Below, in pieces: positions 52,964 through 60,598 of a stretch of 64,000 bases of DNA. The DNA comes from Bradyrhizobium diazoefficiens. Its GTDB lineage: Bacteria > Pseudomonadota > Alphaproteobacteria > Rhizobiales > Xanthobacteraceae. Made by a program: the position numbers and the translations under genes. The notes below the pieces were generated by a model. The model was not told the DNA's origin. It saw only the letters and a program-made list of their open reading frames with translations, and did not search any database. The DNA lies in NCBI RefSeq assembly GCF_016612535.1, contig NZ_JAENXS010000002.1, positions 2,356,001-2,420,000 on the forward strand, in the 5' to 3' direction. Each line of letters starts with the position of its first letter. Position 1 is the first letter of the stretch.

Positions 52964-53326
52964 ATGTCTGAACTACCCATGAACGACAGAGAGACGGAGC
53001 CGCTCATTGATAAGGCTTCGCCTGATTTCAAGACGTGCAGCGTGATTTTGACTTGGCGGAATGGCGCTAAATCACGTGCCGACTTCAGCCATATGGTGGG
53101 AGAGGGAATCTTCAAGTCGTTTTCTGATCCGAAGTTCTTCAATCATGTGGAACTGACCCACGACGGCCGCGCGCTCACTTGGCCCAAGGGGATAGATTTC
53201 GACTCCTTGCTCTTGTGGTACACCGCGAATCCCCAGACCGTTCCGCTAGGGCTGAAGCACCATCTGCCGAGCAAATCGCCCTTTGCGCCAAAGTCCGTGA
53301 TGATCGCCCCAAATGTCGGTGGCTAG
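52964..53326 (+). CDS. DUF2442 domain protein
   Basis: 120 residues. DUF2442 signature VELTHDGRALTWPKGIDFDS preceded by SVILTWRNGAKSRADFSHMV and GIFKSFSDPKFF. These small proteins regularly pair with DUF4160, as here. The C-terminal extension LKHHLPSKSPFAPKS is unusual. Its stop overlaps the end of the converging TM protein gene by 4 bp. Confidence 0.8.
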   Translation: MSELPMNDRETEPLIDKASPDFKTCSVILTWRNGAKSRADFSHMVGEGIFKSFSDPKFFNHVELTHDGRALTWPKGIDFDSLLLWYTANPQTVPLGLKHHLPSKSPFAPKSVMIAPNVGG

Positions 53327-53838
53327 CGCTTATTGGCGTTTTTCGGATCGAGCGCGAGATACGGCCTGAACCGGCGAACGAGATTACCGGCTTGCAGTTC
53401 CTGCTGAACCCAAAGCAAGTTCTTGCTGACATCGGCCTTTAGCTCCTCTCGAAGCTTGGCATCTGTCAGCTCTGCCAGGGCCTCCTGTCCGACCTTGACG
53501 GAGCTTGCAACTGTGCCCAGCTCCTCTAGGTATTTGACGATGTCATCGCCGAAATGAAATGGCGCATCATTCACATCGACAAAGAAGCGCTTGAGCACCG
53601 GATCTGAAACCGTGTCCTTGACGACCGCTTCCGCAAGAAGCGCGTGTGCGGCTTCGAAAATCTTTAGCCGTTTTTCATAGCGGTCGTGGTCTAGCTTCTT
53701 ACGCGCAATGCGCATTTGTTGCATAGCGATCCAAGCGCCGATCGCTGTGATCGCTGATCCGACCAGTGGCACAACGAACGTCTGTGCAAGCGCCTGCGCG
53801 TATTGCAGCCAGTCCGGTACAGCACTTGCCGTATTCAT
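53323..53838 (-). CDS. Single-TM hypothetical protein with coiled helices
   Basis: 171 residues. One TM segment near the N-terminus (AQTFVVPLVGSAITAIGAWI), then long charged helices (MRIARKKLDHDRYEKRLKIF, ADVSKNLLWVQQELQAG). Such proteins are common orphan genes in Proteobacteria and may be membrane-tethered coiled-coil proteins. Function unknown. Confidence 0.75.
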   Translation of the reverse strand: MNTASAVPDWLQYAQALAQTFVVPLVGSAITAIGAWIAMQQMRIARKKLDHDRYEKRLKIFEAAHALLAEAVVKDTVSDPVLKRFFVDVNDAPFHFGDDIVKYLEELGTVASSVKVGQEALAELTDAKLREELKADVSKNLLWVQQELQAGNLVRRFRPYLALDPKNANKR

Positions 53839-53941
53839 TTGCTCAGCCCATGAACGGACGCTTGCATCATAGCATGGCGGAAAAAATCTCGCACTATTTG
53901 GAGCTTGCGCTCGGTGCCATAAAAAATGGCAGATAGATCGC

Positions 53942-54130
53942 GACCGTCATTATATTTGCGGTGCCTCTGCAATCGCGACTGGTCTGCAGACGGTGGTGCG
54001 TCCAAGCGGTCAGCTTATCAGCGGCGCGGCGATCATCGCAGTTTGGTCTTACGGCGCCGGCTATGCGGTGGCGATCATCGCGATGCCTATGGCGATCATC
54101 ATCATGCTGCTGCTGCCATTCCCGCGCTGA
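53942..54130 (+). pseudogene. Transporter (MFS-like) C-terminal remnant
   Basis: A 62-codon frame without a start reads TGLQTVVRPSGQLISGAA, then WSYGAGYAVAIIAMPMAIII and ends MLLLPFPR. This is a typical last one or two TM helices of an MFS transporter. Everything upstream is missing, so it is a decayed fragment marking an old recombination point. Confidence 0.55.
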
Positions 54131-54198
54131 TCTGCCTCGCAGACAGTCCAACACTAGGCCCCCCTTCAGAAGGCGTGCGCAGTCCTTGACTCGTTTGC

Positions 54199-54483
54199 TC
54201 AAAGCCGTTGCCAACTGGCCGATGACGGCGGCCTCCAATCCCTCTTTTTGCGCGCGCGGGTGTCGGTCACGAGGTCGGGGATCTGTTCGGCCATGGAAAC
54301 CAGGCTTGCAACAAGCTCGTCCGCGTCGACGCGCGTTACGCGGGCAAACTTCTGCCAGTGACGCGCACCAATCTGGTCGAGCTTGTATTCGCCCCCGACC
54401 TTCATGGCGAGCTTGACCTTCCGCCGGTCAACGTGGTCGTAGGGAAGAATGCTGGCGATATCGTACAGCGGTGCGAGGCGCAC
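54199..54483 (-). pseudogene. HipA-type toxin kinase, C-terminal fragment
   Basis: About 94 codons: RLAPLYDIASILPYDHVDR, then KLAMKVGGEYKLDQIGARHW and VSMAEQIPDLVTDTRARK, the C-terminal lobe of HipA kinases. A stop codon lies two codons before the GTG at 54483, and the kinase N-lobe, P-loop and catalytic Asp are absent. No HipB antitoxin is present. A non-functional relic. Confidence 0.8.
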
Positions 54484-54653
54484 GTGAGCTTATCGGCCTG
54501 ACAACATAAGAGTTCACATCAACTTCAAGCATCCGCATACAACTTCAAGGAAGCGGTTCTGCCGGACGGCCTTCGAGTCGCGTTGAGCTCCGTCGAGACG
54601 GACAGAGTAGATCACAATGCCGAGAGTGGACTCGCCGGCTGGCCGCCAAAAAC

Positions 54654-54694
54654 ACCGTTTGAAAAACCGTTTTAGTTCGGCTCTCTCAAACGGT
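54654..54694. repeat. Inverted repeat near the tRNA fragment
   Basis: ACCGTTTGA (54654-54662) and TCAAACGGT (54686-54694) are exact inverted copies with a 23-base spacer that contains a third, similar half-site (ACCGTTTTA). It lies 27 bp left of the tRNA-Lys fragment and may be integrase arm or excisionase binding sites. The 54490-54720 gap has no gene. Confidence 0.45.
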
Positions 54695-54720
54695 TTCTCT
54701 CGCTAAGGTCTTGATTTGTT

Positions 54721-54769
54721 TGGTGGGCGCACCAGGGCTCGAACCTGCGACCCGCGGATTAAGAGTCCG
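54721..54769 (-). other. 3' fragment of tRNA-Lys(CTT) (candidate attachment-site duplicate)
   Basis: On the minus strand the 3' half of a tRNA is intact: anticodon loop with CTT (GGACTCTTAATCC), variable region, T-arm GGTTCGAGCCC, acceptor TGCGCCC and encoded CCA (54721-54723). The 5' half (acceptor, D-arm) is missing, and the anticodon stem loses pairing at its outer base. This is how attachment-site duplicates left by tRNA-targeting integrases look. The xis-int pair starts 136 bp away. Confidence 0.75.
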
Positions 54770-54904
54770 GAAACAGTCCGATTCGTACTCCGGAACCGCC
54801 GATTGCCGCACCAGCTTAGAGGCAATCCTTCCCGAGGAGCAGATTTCGCATAGCCTTGGACCTAGCGGCCGAGCCAAAGGCCTCATGAGTACGGCGTTCA
54901 AGAC

Positions 54905-55342
54905 ATGCCGAAACGTAAGACCGACAAGCTCGCCCGCGCAAAAGCACGGCCCGATCCGACCCAATGGGGAGAGGACGAAGTGATGACCCTTGTCGAGGCC
55001 GCTGCAGTATTTTTTCCGCACGGTCCGTTGACATTATCCTCGTTGCGCAGGGCGGCGACCGCAGGGACTCTTGAAATCGCCAAAGTGGCAGGCAAAGATT
55101 TGACGACACCTCGCGCAATCCGCAAATTAGTGAAGCCGTCATGCCGGGCCGCAAAGCCAAGCCGCCACGACTCTGGTTTAGAGAGGACGATGAAACCTGG
55201 ATCATCCTCGATCGTGGCCGGCAAATCCGCACAGGCCGCAGCCGCGACGAGATTGACGGAGCTGCGAAGGCGCTCGAAGCTTACATCGGCGAGCGGCATA
55301 CCAGCACGATCGGAGCAACCGACCCTAGCGTCCTCGCAATAG
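54905..55342 (+). CDS. Excisionase-like protein
   Basis: 145 residues. The conserved part is EVMTLVEAAAVFFPHGPLTL-SSLRRAATAGTLEIAKVAGKDL, followed by TTPRAIRKLV, a helix-turn-helix type common in rhizobial excisionases next to integrases. Its 3' 200 bases overlap the integrase gene in another frame; the tail there is low-complexity, so the functional part is about the first 85 residues. It probably controls excision direction. Confidence 0.7.
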   Translation: MPKRKTDKLARAKARPDPTQWGEDEVMTLVEAAAVFFPHGPLTLSSLRRAATAGTLEIAKVAGKDLTTPRAIRKLVKPSCRAAKPSRHDSGLERTMKPGSSSIVAGKSAQAAAATRLTELRRRSKLTSASGIPARSEQPTLASSQ

Positions 55343-56397
55343 CCGACGTTCTCACAGCCTATGAGATTTCAAAGCGGCCCAAGACTAAGAGCGACGAACG
55401 CGCATGGGCGCAGCACGACCTACTGCTCATTCGCCTGCTCGATCTCAACAATTTCTTTGGCGACAAAACCGTCAGCGAGCTCAAAGCCCAGCTCTGCCGT
55501 GACTTTGTCGACTGGTCTACCGGCACCGCGAACGACAATAATAGGAAAGCCGGCATCAAGCCGCGCAACGGGACTGTCTCTGATCAAACCGCGCGACGCC
55601 GGCTTGAAGATTTGCGAGCTGCGGTGAACGCCTACCACGCCGAGCACACGCTCAGCGTCGTTCCGAAAATCACTCTTCCTCGCAAGGCAGAGGGGCGACA
55701 CCGCTGGCTGACGCGCAATGAGGCCGCGCGCCTGCTTGGTGCAGCAATCGGCTACGTGTGGGACACGGAGCAGTCGACGTGGAAGCGCAGGGAAGACGGC
55801 GCGCTCGTGCGCAGGGAACGGTGGCTCATTCGTCGTCGCTATCCTGCGGCGCGCTTCTGCCTAGTTGGCATCTATAGCGCTCGTCGCGAAGAGACGATCC
55901 GGCGTACCCAGTGGCTGCCAACAACAACCCATCCTTGGATGAACCTGGAGGCGATGGTCTACCAGGGCAAAGGGGCGCTGGAGCGGTCAACCAAGAAGCG
56001 GCGGCCGCCGGCAAAGATCGCCAGCCGTCTGCGCCCCCACTTGGTTCGTTGGCGCAGGATTGACCATGCTCGGTCGGCAGAACTCCGCGCCGCTGGGGTC
56101 ATGGGGGAAGGTGAGCAAATCAGGTTCGTCGTGAACCGCATGAACGACGGCCAGCCACTTGCCGGGAAGATAAGGTCAGCTTGGGAAGGCATTCTGGAGG
56201 ATGCGGGGCTAGGCGATGACGTGGTCCGGCATTCGCTACGCCATACCGCAGCGACTTGGCTGATGCAGGCAGGCGTGGACATGTGGGAAGCCGCCGGCTG
56301 GCTCGGAATGACGGTTGAGCAATTGGAGGCCAATTATGGCCATCACCACCCGGACTTCCAGGAAGAGGCGGCGGAAGCGTTTGGGGGAAGGCGCTGA
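55141..56397 (+). CDS. int: Tyrosine recombinase / integrase
   Basis: 418 residues from the ATG at 55141 (MPGRKAKPPRLWFREDDETW). Catalytic residues: Arg in GIYSARREETI, H-x-L-R in RHSLRHTAATW, His replaced by Trp in AAGWLGM, and Tyr in ANYGHHHPDF. N-terminal SAM-like DNA-binding domain about 60-180. The 3' end is about 310 bp from the tRNA-Pro 3' end, a standard position for a tRNA-targeting integrase, while a tRNA-Lys fragment lies upstream of its xis. Which tRNA it uses is not settled. Confidence 0.93.
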   Translation: MPGRKAKPPRLWFREDDETWIILDRGRQIRTGRSRDEIDGAAKALEAYIGERHTSTIGATDPSVLAIADVLTAYEISKRPKTKSDERAWAQHDLLLIRLLDLNNFFGDKTVSELKAQLCRDFVDWSTGTANDNNRKAGIKPRNGTVSDQTARRRLEDLRAAVNAYHAEHTLSVVPKITLPRKAEGRHRWLTRNEAARLLGAAIGYVWDTEQSTWKRREDGALVRRERWLIRRRYPAARFCLVGIYSARREETIRRTQWLPTTTHPWMNLEAMVYQGKGALERSTKKRRPPAKIASRLRPHLVRWRRIDHARSAELRAAGVMGEGEQIRFVVNRMNDGQPLAGKIRSAWEGILEDAGLGDDVVRHSLRHTAATWLMQAGVDMWEAAGWLGMTVEQLEANYGHHHPDFQEEAAEAFGGRR

Positions 56398-56405
56398 GTT
56401 GGGCC

Positions 56406-56633
56406 CTATTCGCCGCGAGCTTTTCGCGCCTTGAGGTCGGCCAAAATCAGCTCGTAGGTCCGGAGGGAGGACTTGTGGTGCTTGATCATGTCCTGGGTGA
56501 CATCGCGCCAGGGGCCGTTTCCCTCGCGCTCCCCGATCGTCATTTTTCCCGCTTCGAGCGGTTCAAGATCGTCGCGGATCTGCCTTACCTGCTCTTCGAC
56601 GTCCTTGGCGTACGCCTCAAGATCGACGGGCAT
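56406..56633 (-). CDS. Small conserved hypothetical protein
   Basis: 75 residues, charged and helical: MPVDLEAYAKDVEEQVRQIR, EREGNGPWRDVTQDMIKHHK, then YELILADLKARKARGE. Probably a coiled-coil hairpin. Typical of rhizobial genomes near element borders; role unknown. Converges with the integrase gene 8 bp away. Confidence 0.75.
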   Translation of the reverse strand: MPVDLEAYAKDVEEQVRQIRDDLEPLEAGKMTIGEREGNGPWRDVTQDMIKHHKSSLRTYELILADLKARKARGE

Positions 56634-56650
56634 GGCTGATGTGCCTCAAA

Positions 56651-56672
56651 TCATTGCGCATTTCATTGCGCA
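56651..56672. repeat. Tandem 10-bp direct repeat next to tRNA-Pro
   Basis: TCATTGCGCA occurs at 56651-56660 and 56663-56672, a 12-bp period. It sits between the integrase module and the tRNA-Pro 3' end, where integrase arm-binding repeats would be. It could also be part of the promoter of the 56406 gene. Confidence 0.45.
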
Positions 56673-56706
56673 CAAAAAACAGCGAAACTATAAGTACTTG
56701 AAATAA

Positions 56707-56783
56707 TGGTCGGAGTGGCAGGATTCGAACCTGCGACCCCTGCGTCCCGAACGCAGTGCTCTACCGGGCTGAGCCACACTCCG
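56707..56783 (-). tRNA. tRNA-Pro(CGG)
   Basis: Complete 77-base cloverleaf including encoded CCA at the 3' end (56707-56709). Acceptor CGGAGTG pairs with CACTCCG, D-arm with GGCTCAGCCCGGTAGAGC, anticodon loop TTCGGGA (anticodon CGG), T-arm GGTTCGAATCC. It marks the switch from accessory to core-like genes. Confidence 0.97.
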
Positions 56784-56851
56784 ACAAGAGGCCGGCTTAT
56801 AGCGTCGGGTGTGACGCACCGCAAGCGGCCGAGCCGAGGAATTTTGTCCCT

Positions 56852-57841
56852 GTGAAAACGAGTCTTGAAACGCTGATTTTACCGGCCGGCGAGGCCGGCG
56901 CGGAAGCCGCCGCCCGGATATTGGCCGCCGGTGGACTGGTCGCGTTCCCGACCGAGACGGTGTACGGGCTCGGGGCGGATGCCGGAAACGCCGGCGCCAT
57001 CGCCCACCTCTACGCCGCCAAGGGGCGGCCGGCGTTCAATCCGCTGATCGCCCATGTCGCCGACCTCGCCGCTGCGCAGCGGATCGGGCGGTTCGACGCG
57101 CGGGCCAAAAAGCTTGCGGAGGCGTTCTGGCCGGGGCCGCTGACGCTGGTGGTTCCGAAGACCGACGATTGCCCGGTGGCCGATCTCGCCACCGCGGGCC
57201 TCGACACCGTCGCGATCCGTATTCCCGCCCATCCCGTGGCGGAAGCGATCCTCCGCGCCTTTGGCGGGGCCGTGGTGGCGCCGTCCGCCAACATCTCCGG
57301 CCATGTCTCGCCCACGCTGGCGGCCCATGTCGAGAGCGATCTTGGCGGGCGGATCGACCTGATCGTCGACGGCGGGCCGGTCGAGGTCGGCGTCGAATCG
57401 ACCATCGTCGGCTGCTTTGAGACGCCGATGCTGCTGCGACCGGGCGGACTGTCGCGCGAACGGATCGAGGCCGTGCTGGGCGTGGCGCTGGCGCGGCCGC
57501 CGGCGGAGGCCGGGAGCGACGACAGCCAGCCGCTGGCGCCGGGCATGCTGGCCTCGCATTACGCGCCGCGCGCGACCGTGCGGCTCAATGCGCAGGATGT
57601 TGCGCCGGACGAAGCGCTGCTGGCGTTCGGGCCCGCGCACCTGCCCGGCCTTGACGCTGCGTCTTCTGTCATGAATTTGTCGCCCGCGGCTGATCTCGAT
57701 GAGGCCGCCGCCAACCTGTTCGGCTATCTTCGCGCTCTTGATGCGAAGGGCCCGCGGGCGATCGCGGTGATGACGATTCCCGAAGAAGGACTTGGCGAAG
57801 CCATCAACGACCGGCTGCGGCGCGCGGCAGTGGCGAGATAG
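56852..57841 (+). CDS. sua5: L-threonylcarbamoyladenylate synthase (Sua5/YrdC)
   Basis: 329 residues from a GTG at 56852 with GAGGA upstream; longer in-frame readings run into the tRNA. The YrdC domain has FPTETVYGLGADA, KGRPAFNPLIAHV, WPGPLTLVVP and APSANISGHVSPT. The Sua5-specific C-terminal domain starts near PLAPGMLASHYAPRA. It makes threonylcarbamoyl-AMP for the t6A modification of ANN-decoding tRNAs. Core gene; fitting that it follows a tRNA only by chance. Confidence 0.95.
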   Translation: MKTSLETLILPAGEAGAEAAARILAAGGLVAFPTETVYGLGADAGNAGAIAHLYAAKGRPAFNPLIAHVADLAAAQRIGRFDARAKKLAEAFWPGPLTLVVPKTDDCPVADLATAGLDTVAIRIPAHPVAEAILRAFGGAVVAPSANISGHVSPTLAAHVESDLGGRIDLIVDGGPVEVGVESTIVGCFETPMLLRPGGLSRERIEAVLGVALARPPAEAGSDDSQPLAPGMLASHYAPRATVRLNAQDVAPDEALLAFGPAHLPGLDAASSVMNLSPAADLDEAAANLFGYLRALDAKGPRAIAVMTIPEEGLGEAINDRLRRAAVAR

Positions 57842-57859
57842 GAGCGAAGAGACGAGACA

Positions 57860-59287
57860 ATGAACATCAATAAATCTGCCACTCCTCCGCTTGCGCCCGA
57901 GCTGATCGACCAATTCCGCAAGATCGTCGGCGAGAAGCACGCGATCACCAACGCGACGGACATCGAGGCCTATGTCACCGAGGAGCGCAATCTGTTCCAC
58001 GGCCGCTCGGCCTTAGTGCTGCGTCCGGGCTCGACGACCGAGGTCTCTGAAATCTGCAAGCTCGCCTCCGCGCACAACATCGCGCTGGTGCCGCAGGGCG
58101 GCAACACCGGGCTCGTCGGCGGCCAGACGCCGCACAACGGCGAGGTGGTGGTGTCGTTGCGCCGGCTCGACAAGATCCGCGAGGTCGACACCGCGTCGAA
58201 CACCATGACCTGCGAGGCTGGCGTGATTCTTCAGATCGCGCAACAGAAGGCGGCTGATGTGGACCGGCTGTTTCCGCTGTCGCTGGGCGCGGAAGGAAGC
58301 TGCACCATCGGCGGCAATCTGTCGACCAATGCCGGCGGCACCGCCGCGCTCGCCTATGGCGTCGCGCGCGAGATGGCGCTGGGGCTGGAAGTGGTGCTCG
58401 CCGACGGGCGCGTGCTCAATGTGCTGTCGAAGCTGAAAAAGGACAACACCGGCTACAATCTGCACAACCTCTTCATCGGTGCGGAAGGCACGCTCGGCAT
58501 CATCACGGCGGCGACGCTCAAACTGTTTCCGAAACCGCGGGCGATCGAGACCGCCTATGTCGGGCTGAAGTCGCCTGAGGCCGCGCTGAAGCTTCTGACC
58601 ATTGCGCAGAGCGAAGCTGCGAACGCGCTGACGAGCTTCGAGCTGCTCTCGGAAATGGCGGTGGATTTCTCGGTCCGCCACGGCATCGACGTGCGCGATC
58701 CGCTTGCCGAAAAACATCCCTGGTACGTGCTGATGGAATTGTCCTCCGCGAGCGACGACGCCCGCACGCCGCTGGAGACGATCCTCGCCCGCGCCATGGA
58801 GGAAGAGATCGTCGACGATGCCGTGATCGCGGCCAACCTCACCCAGCGCAACGGCTTCTGGAAGCTGCGCGAGGAGATGTCGTCGGCGCAGAAGCCCGAG
58901 GGCGGCTCGATCAAGCACGACATTTCCGTTCCCGTAGCCGCCGTGCCCGCCTTCATCGCGGAGGCCAATGAAGCCGTGGTGAAGCTGATCCCCGGCGCAC
59001 GGCCGGTGCCGTTCGGCCATCTCGGCGACGGCAATCTGCACTACAACGTCAGCCAGCCGATCGGCGCCAGCACCGCGGATTATCTGGCGCGCTGGCACGA
59101 GATGAACGCGGTGGTGTTCGCAATCGTGCTGCGCATGGGCGGTTCGATCTCGGCCGAGCACGGCATCGGCGTGCTCAAGCGCGACGAGCTTCCGCAAGTG
59201 AAGGACAAGACCGCGATCGAGCTGATGCACGCGATCAAGGCGATGCTCGATCCGCATGGCATCATGAATCCGGGGAAGGTGCTGTGA
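57860..59287 (+). CDS. FAD-linked 2-hydroxyacid dehydrogenase/oxidase (GlcD/D2HGDH type)
   Basis: 475 residues. The FAD-binding PP-loop has VPQGGNTGLVGGQ and the VAO-type motif LGAEGSCTIGGNLSTNAGG. NLHNLFIGAEGTLGII follows. The C-terminal FAD-oxidase domain has VPFGHLGDGNLHYNV and GGSISAEHGIGVLKRDEL. The pattern is that of D-lactate/D-2-hydroxyglutarate/glycolate dehydrogenases. Precise substrate not decided. It starts 18 bp after sua5. Confidence 0.93.
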   Translation: MNINKSATPPLAPELIDQFRKIVGEKHAITNATDIEAYVTEERNLFHGRSALVLRPGSTTEVSEICKLASAHNIALVPQGGNTGLVGGQTPHNGEVVVSLRRLDKIREVDTASNTMTCEAGVILQIAQQKAADVDRLFPLSLGAEGSCTIGGNLSTNAGGTAALAYGVAREMALGLEVVLADGRVLNVLSKLKKDNTGYNLHNLFIGAEGTLGIITAATLKLFPKPRAIETAYVGLKSPEAALKLLTIAQSEAANALTSFELLSEMAVDFSVRHGIDVRDPLAEKHPWYVLMELSSASDDARTPLETILARAMEEEIVDDAVIAANLTQRNGFWKLREEMSSAQKPEGGSIKHDISVPVAAVPAFIAEANEAVVKLIPGARPVPFGHLGDGNLHYNVSQPIGASTADYLARWHEMNAVVFAIVLRMGGSISAEHGIGVLKRDELPQVKDKTAIELMHAIKAMLDPHGIMNPGKVL

Positions 59288-59289
59288 GC

Positions 59290-59733
59290 ATGTCCGCGCT
59301 TACGATCAACGCGATCAACGATTCCGACGTCGAGAACGTCGTCGCGCTGTGGCAGCGCTGCGGCCTGACGCGCCCCTGGAACGATCCGCATGCCGACATC
59401 GCGCTGGCGCGGCGGCGCGACAATTCCACCCTGCTGATCGGCCGCGACAATGGTGCGATCGTGGCGACGGTCATGGTCGGCCATGACGGCCATCGCGGCT
59501 GGGTCTATTACGTTGCCGTGGATCCTGATGGCCGCAAGCGCGGCCATGGCCGAGCGATCATGGCCGCCGCGGAAAACTGGCTGCGCCAGGCCGGCATCGC
59601 AAAACTTCAGCTGCTGGTCCGTCGCGGGAACGCGCAGGCTAATGCGTTCTATCAATCGCTGGGCTTCGAGGAATCCACCTCGGTGATGTTCCAGAAATGG
59701 CTCGACGGCCGCGAGACCACTGCAAGCAACTGA
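59290..59733 (+). CDS. GNAT acetyltransferase (YpeA-like)
   Basis: 147 residues from the ATG at 59290; a GTG at 59284 is possible but overlaps the previous stop. CGLTRPWNDPHADI near the N-terminus and VMVGHDGHRGWVYYVAVDPD are distinctive of the YpeA subgroup. The acetyl-CoA loop is RKRGHGRA, then NAFYQSLGFEE. The acceptor is unknown. Starts 2 bases after the preceding stop, in an operon. Confidence 0.9.
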   Translation: MSALTINAINDSDVENVVALWQRCGLTRPWNDPHADIALARRRDNSTLLIGRDNGAIVATVMVGHDGHRGWVYYVAVDPDGRKRGHGRAIMAAAENWLRQAGIAKLQLLVRRGNAQANAFYQSLGFEESTSVMFQKWLDGRETTASN

Positions 59734-59742
59734 GATCAAGCC

Positions 59743-60324
59743 ATGACCATTTCCGACCGCGTCCGCATCAAGGACGTCCGCGTGCTCTCGGATGGCTGGA
59801 CGCCACTGAAGAGCACGACGTTCGAGTACCGGCGCGCCAGCGGCGAATGGCAGACGCAGCATCGGGAGACCTATGAGCGCGACAATGCCGCCGCCGTGCT
59901 GCCCTACAATCGAGCGCGGCGCACCGTAATCCTGGTGCGGCAGTTCCGCCTGCCGGCGTTCATCCGCGGCTACGACGATCTCCTGATCGAGGCGGCCGCC
60001 GGCGTGCTGGATAACGCCGAGCCCGAGCTGCGCATCCGCGCCGAGGCCGAGGAGGAAACCGGTTATCGCCTGCACCACGTCCACAAGGTGTTCGAGGCGT
60101 TCATGAGCCCCGGCGCCATCACCGAAAAACTGCATTTCTTCGTCGCCGAGTATGAGCCAGAGATGCGCGTCAGCGCCGGCGGCGGCCTCGAACATGAAGG
60201 CGAGGACATCGAGGTGCTGGAGCTCGGCATCGACGAGGCCTTGGCGATGATCGCCGACGGCCGCATCATCGACGCCAAGGCGATCATGCTGCTGCAATAC
60301 GCGGCGCTGCATATTTTCAGATAG
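59743..60324 (+). CDS. nudK: NUDIX hydrolase, GDP-mannose pyrophosphatase type
   Basis: 193 residues. NUDIX box: AGVLDNAEPELRIRAEAEEETGY (G-x5-E-x7-REUXEE pattern with EAEEE). Conserved NudK segments are AAVLPYNRARRTVILVRQFR, FMSPGAITEKLHFFVAEYE and AGGGLEHEGEDIEVLEL. NudK splits GDP-mannose to GMP and mannose-1-phosphate. Last gene of the four-gene run from sua5. Confidence 0.92.
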   Translation: MTISDRVRIKDVRVLSDGWTPLKSTTFEYRRASGEWQTQHRETYERDNAAAVLPYNRARRTVILVRQFRLPAFIRGYDDLLIEAAAGVLDNAEPELRIRAEAEEETGYRLHHVHKVFEAFMSPGAITEKLHFFVAEYEPEMRVSAGGGLEHEGEDIEVLELGIDEALAMIADGRIIDAKAIMLLQYAALHIFR

Positions 60325-60332
60325 GCGCTCCT

Positions 60333-60476
60333 TCACCTCTCCCCTCTTGCGGGGAGAGGTCGGAATTCAAGCGCAGCTTGAATTCCGGGCGAGGGGGACT
60401 TTCGACGAGTCTCACTGTCACCACGCTTGCCGAGACTCCCCCTCCAACCCTCTCCCCCGCCAGCGGGGCGAGGGAG
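60333..60476. repeat. Repetitive extragenic palindrome cluster (rhizobial type)
   Basis: Three palindromes in a row: CCTCTCCCC/GGGGAGAGG, GGAATTCAAGC/GCTTGAATTCC and CCCTCTCCCCCGCC facing GGCGAGGG-type arms. Such mosaics are scattered in Bradyrhizobium-like genomes after genes and can act as transcription or processing signals. It separates nudK from the 60599 gene; the rest of that 274-bp gap is unremarkable. Confidence 0.75.
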
Positions 60477-60598
60477 CGCACCTGCTTCGCGGCGAGCCAT
60501 TGCGCAACGCAATTCTGACCTGCATCACCCTGCCCGCTGTTGAGCTGCCCCCCGACTATCTCTAGTCTGTCGCCAACAAGAACCAAGGAGACGCGCCC

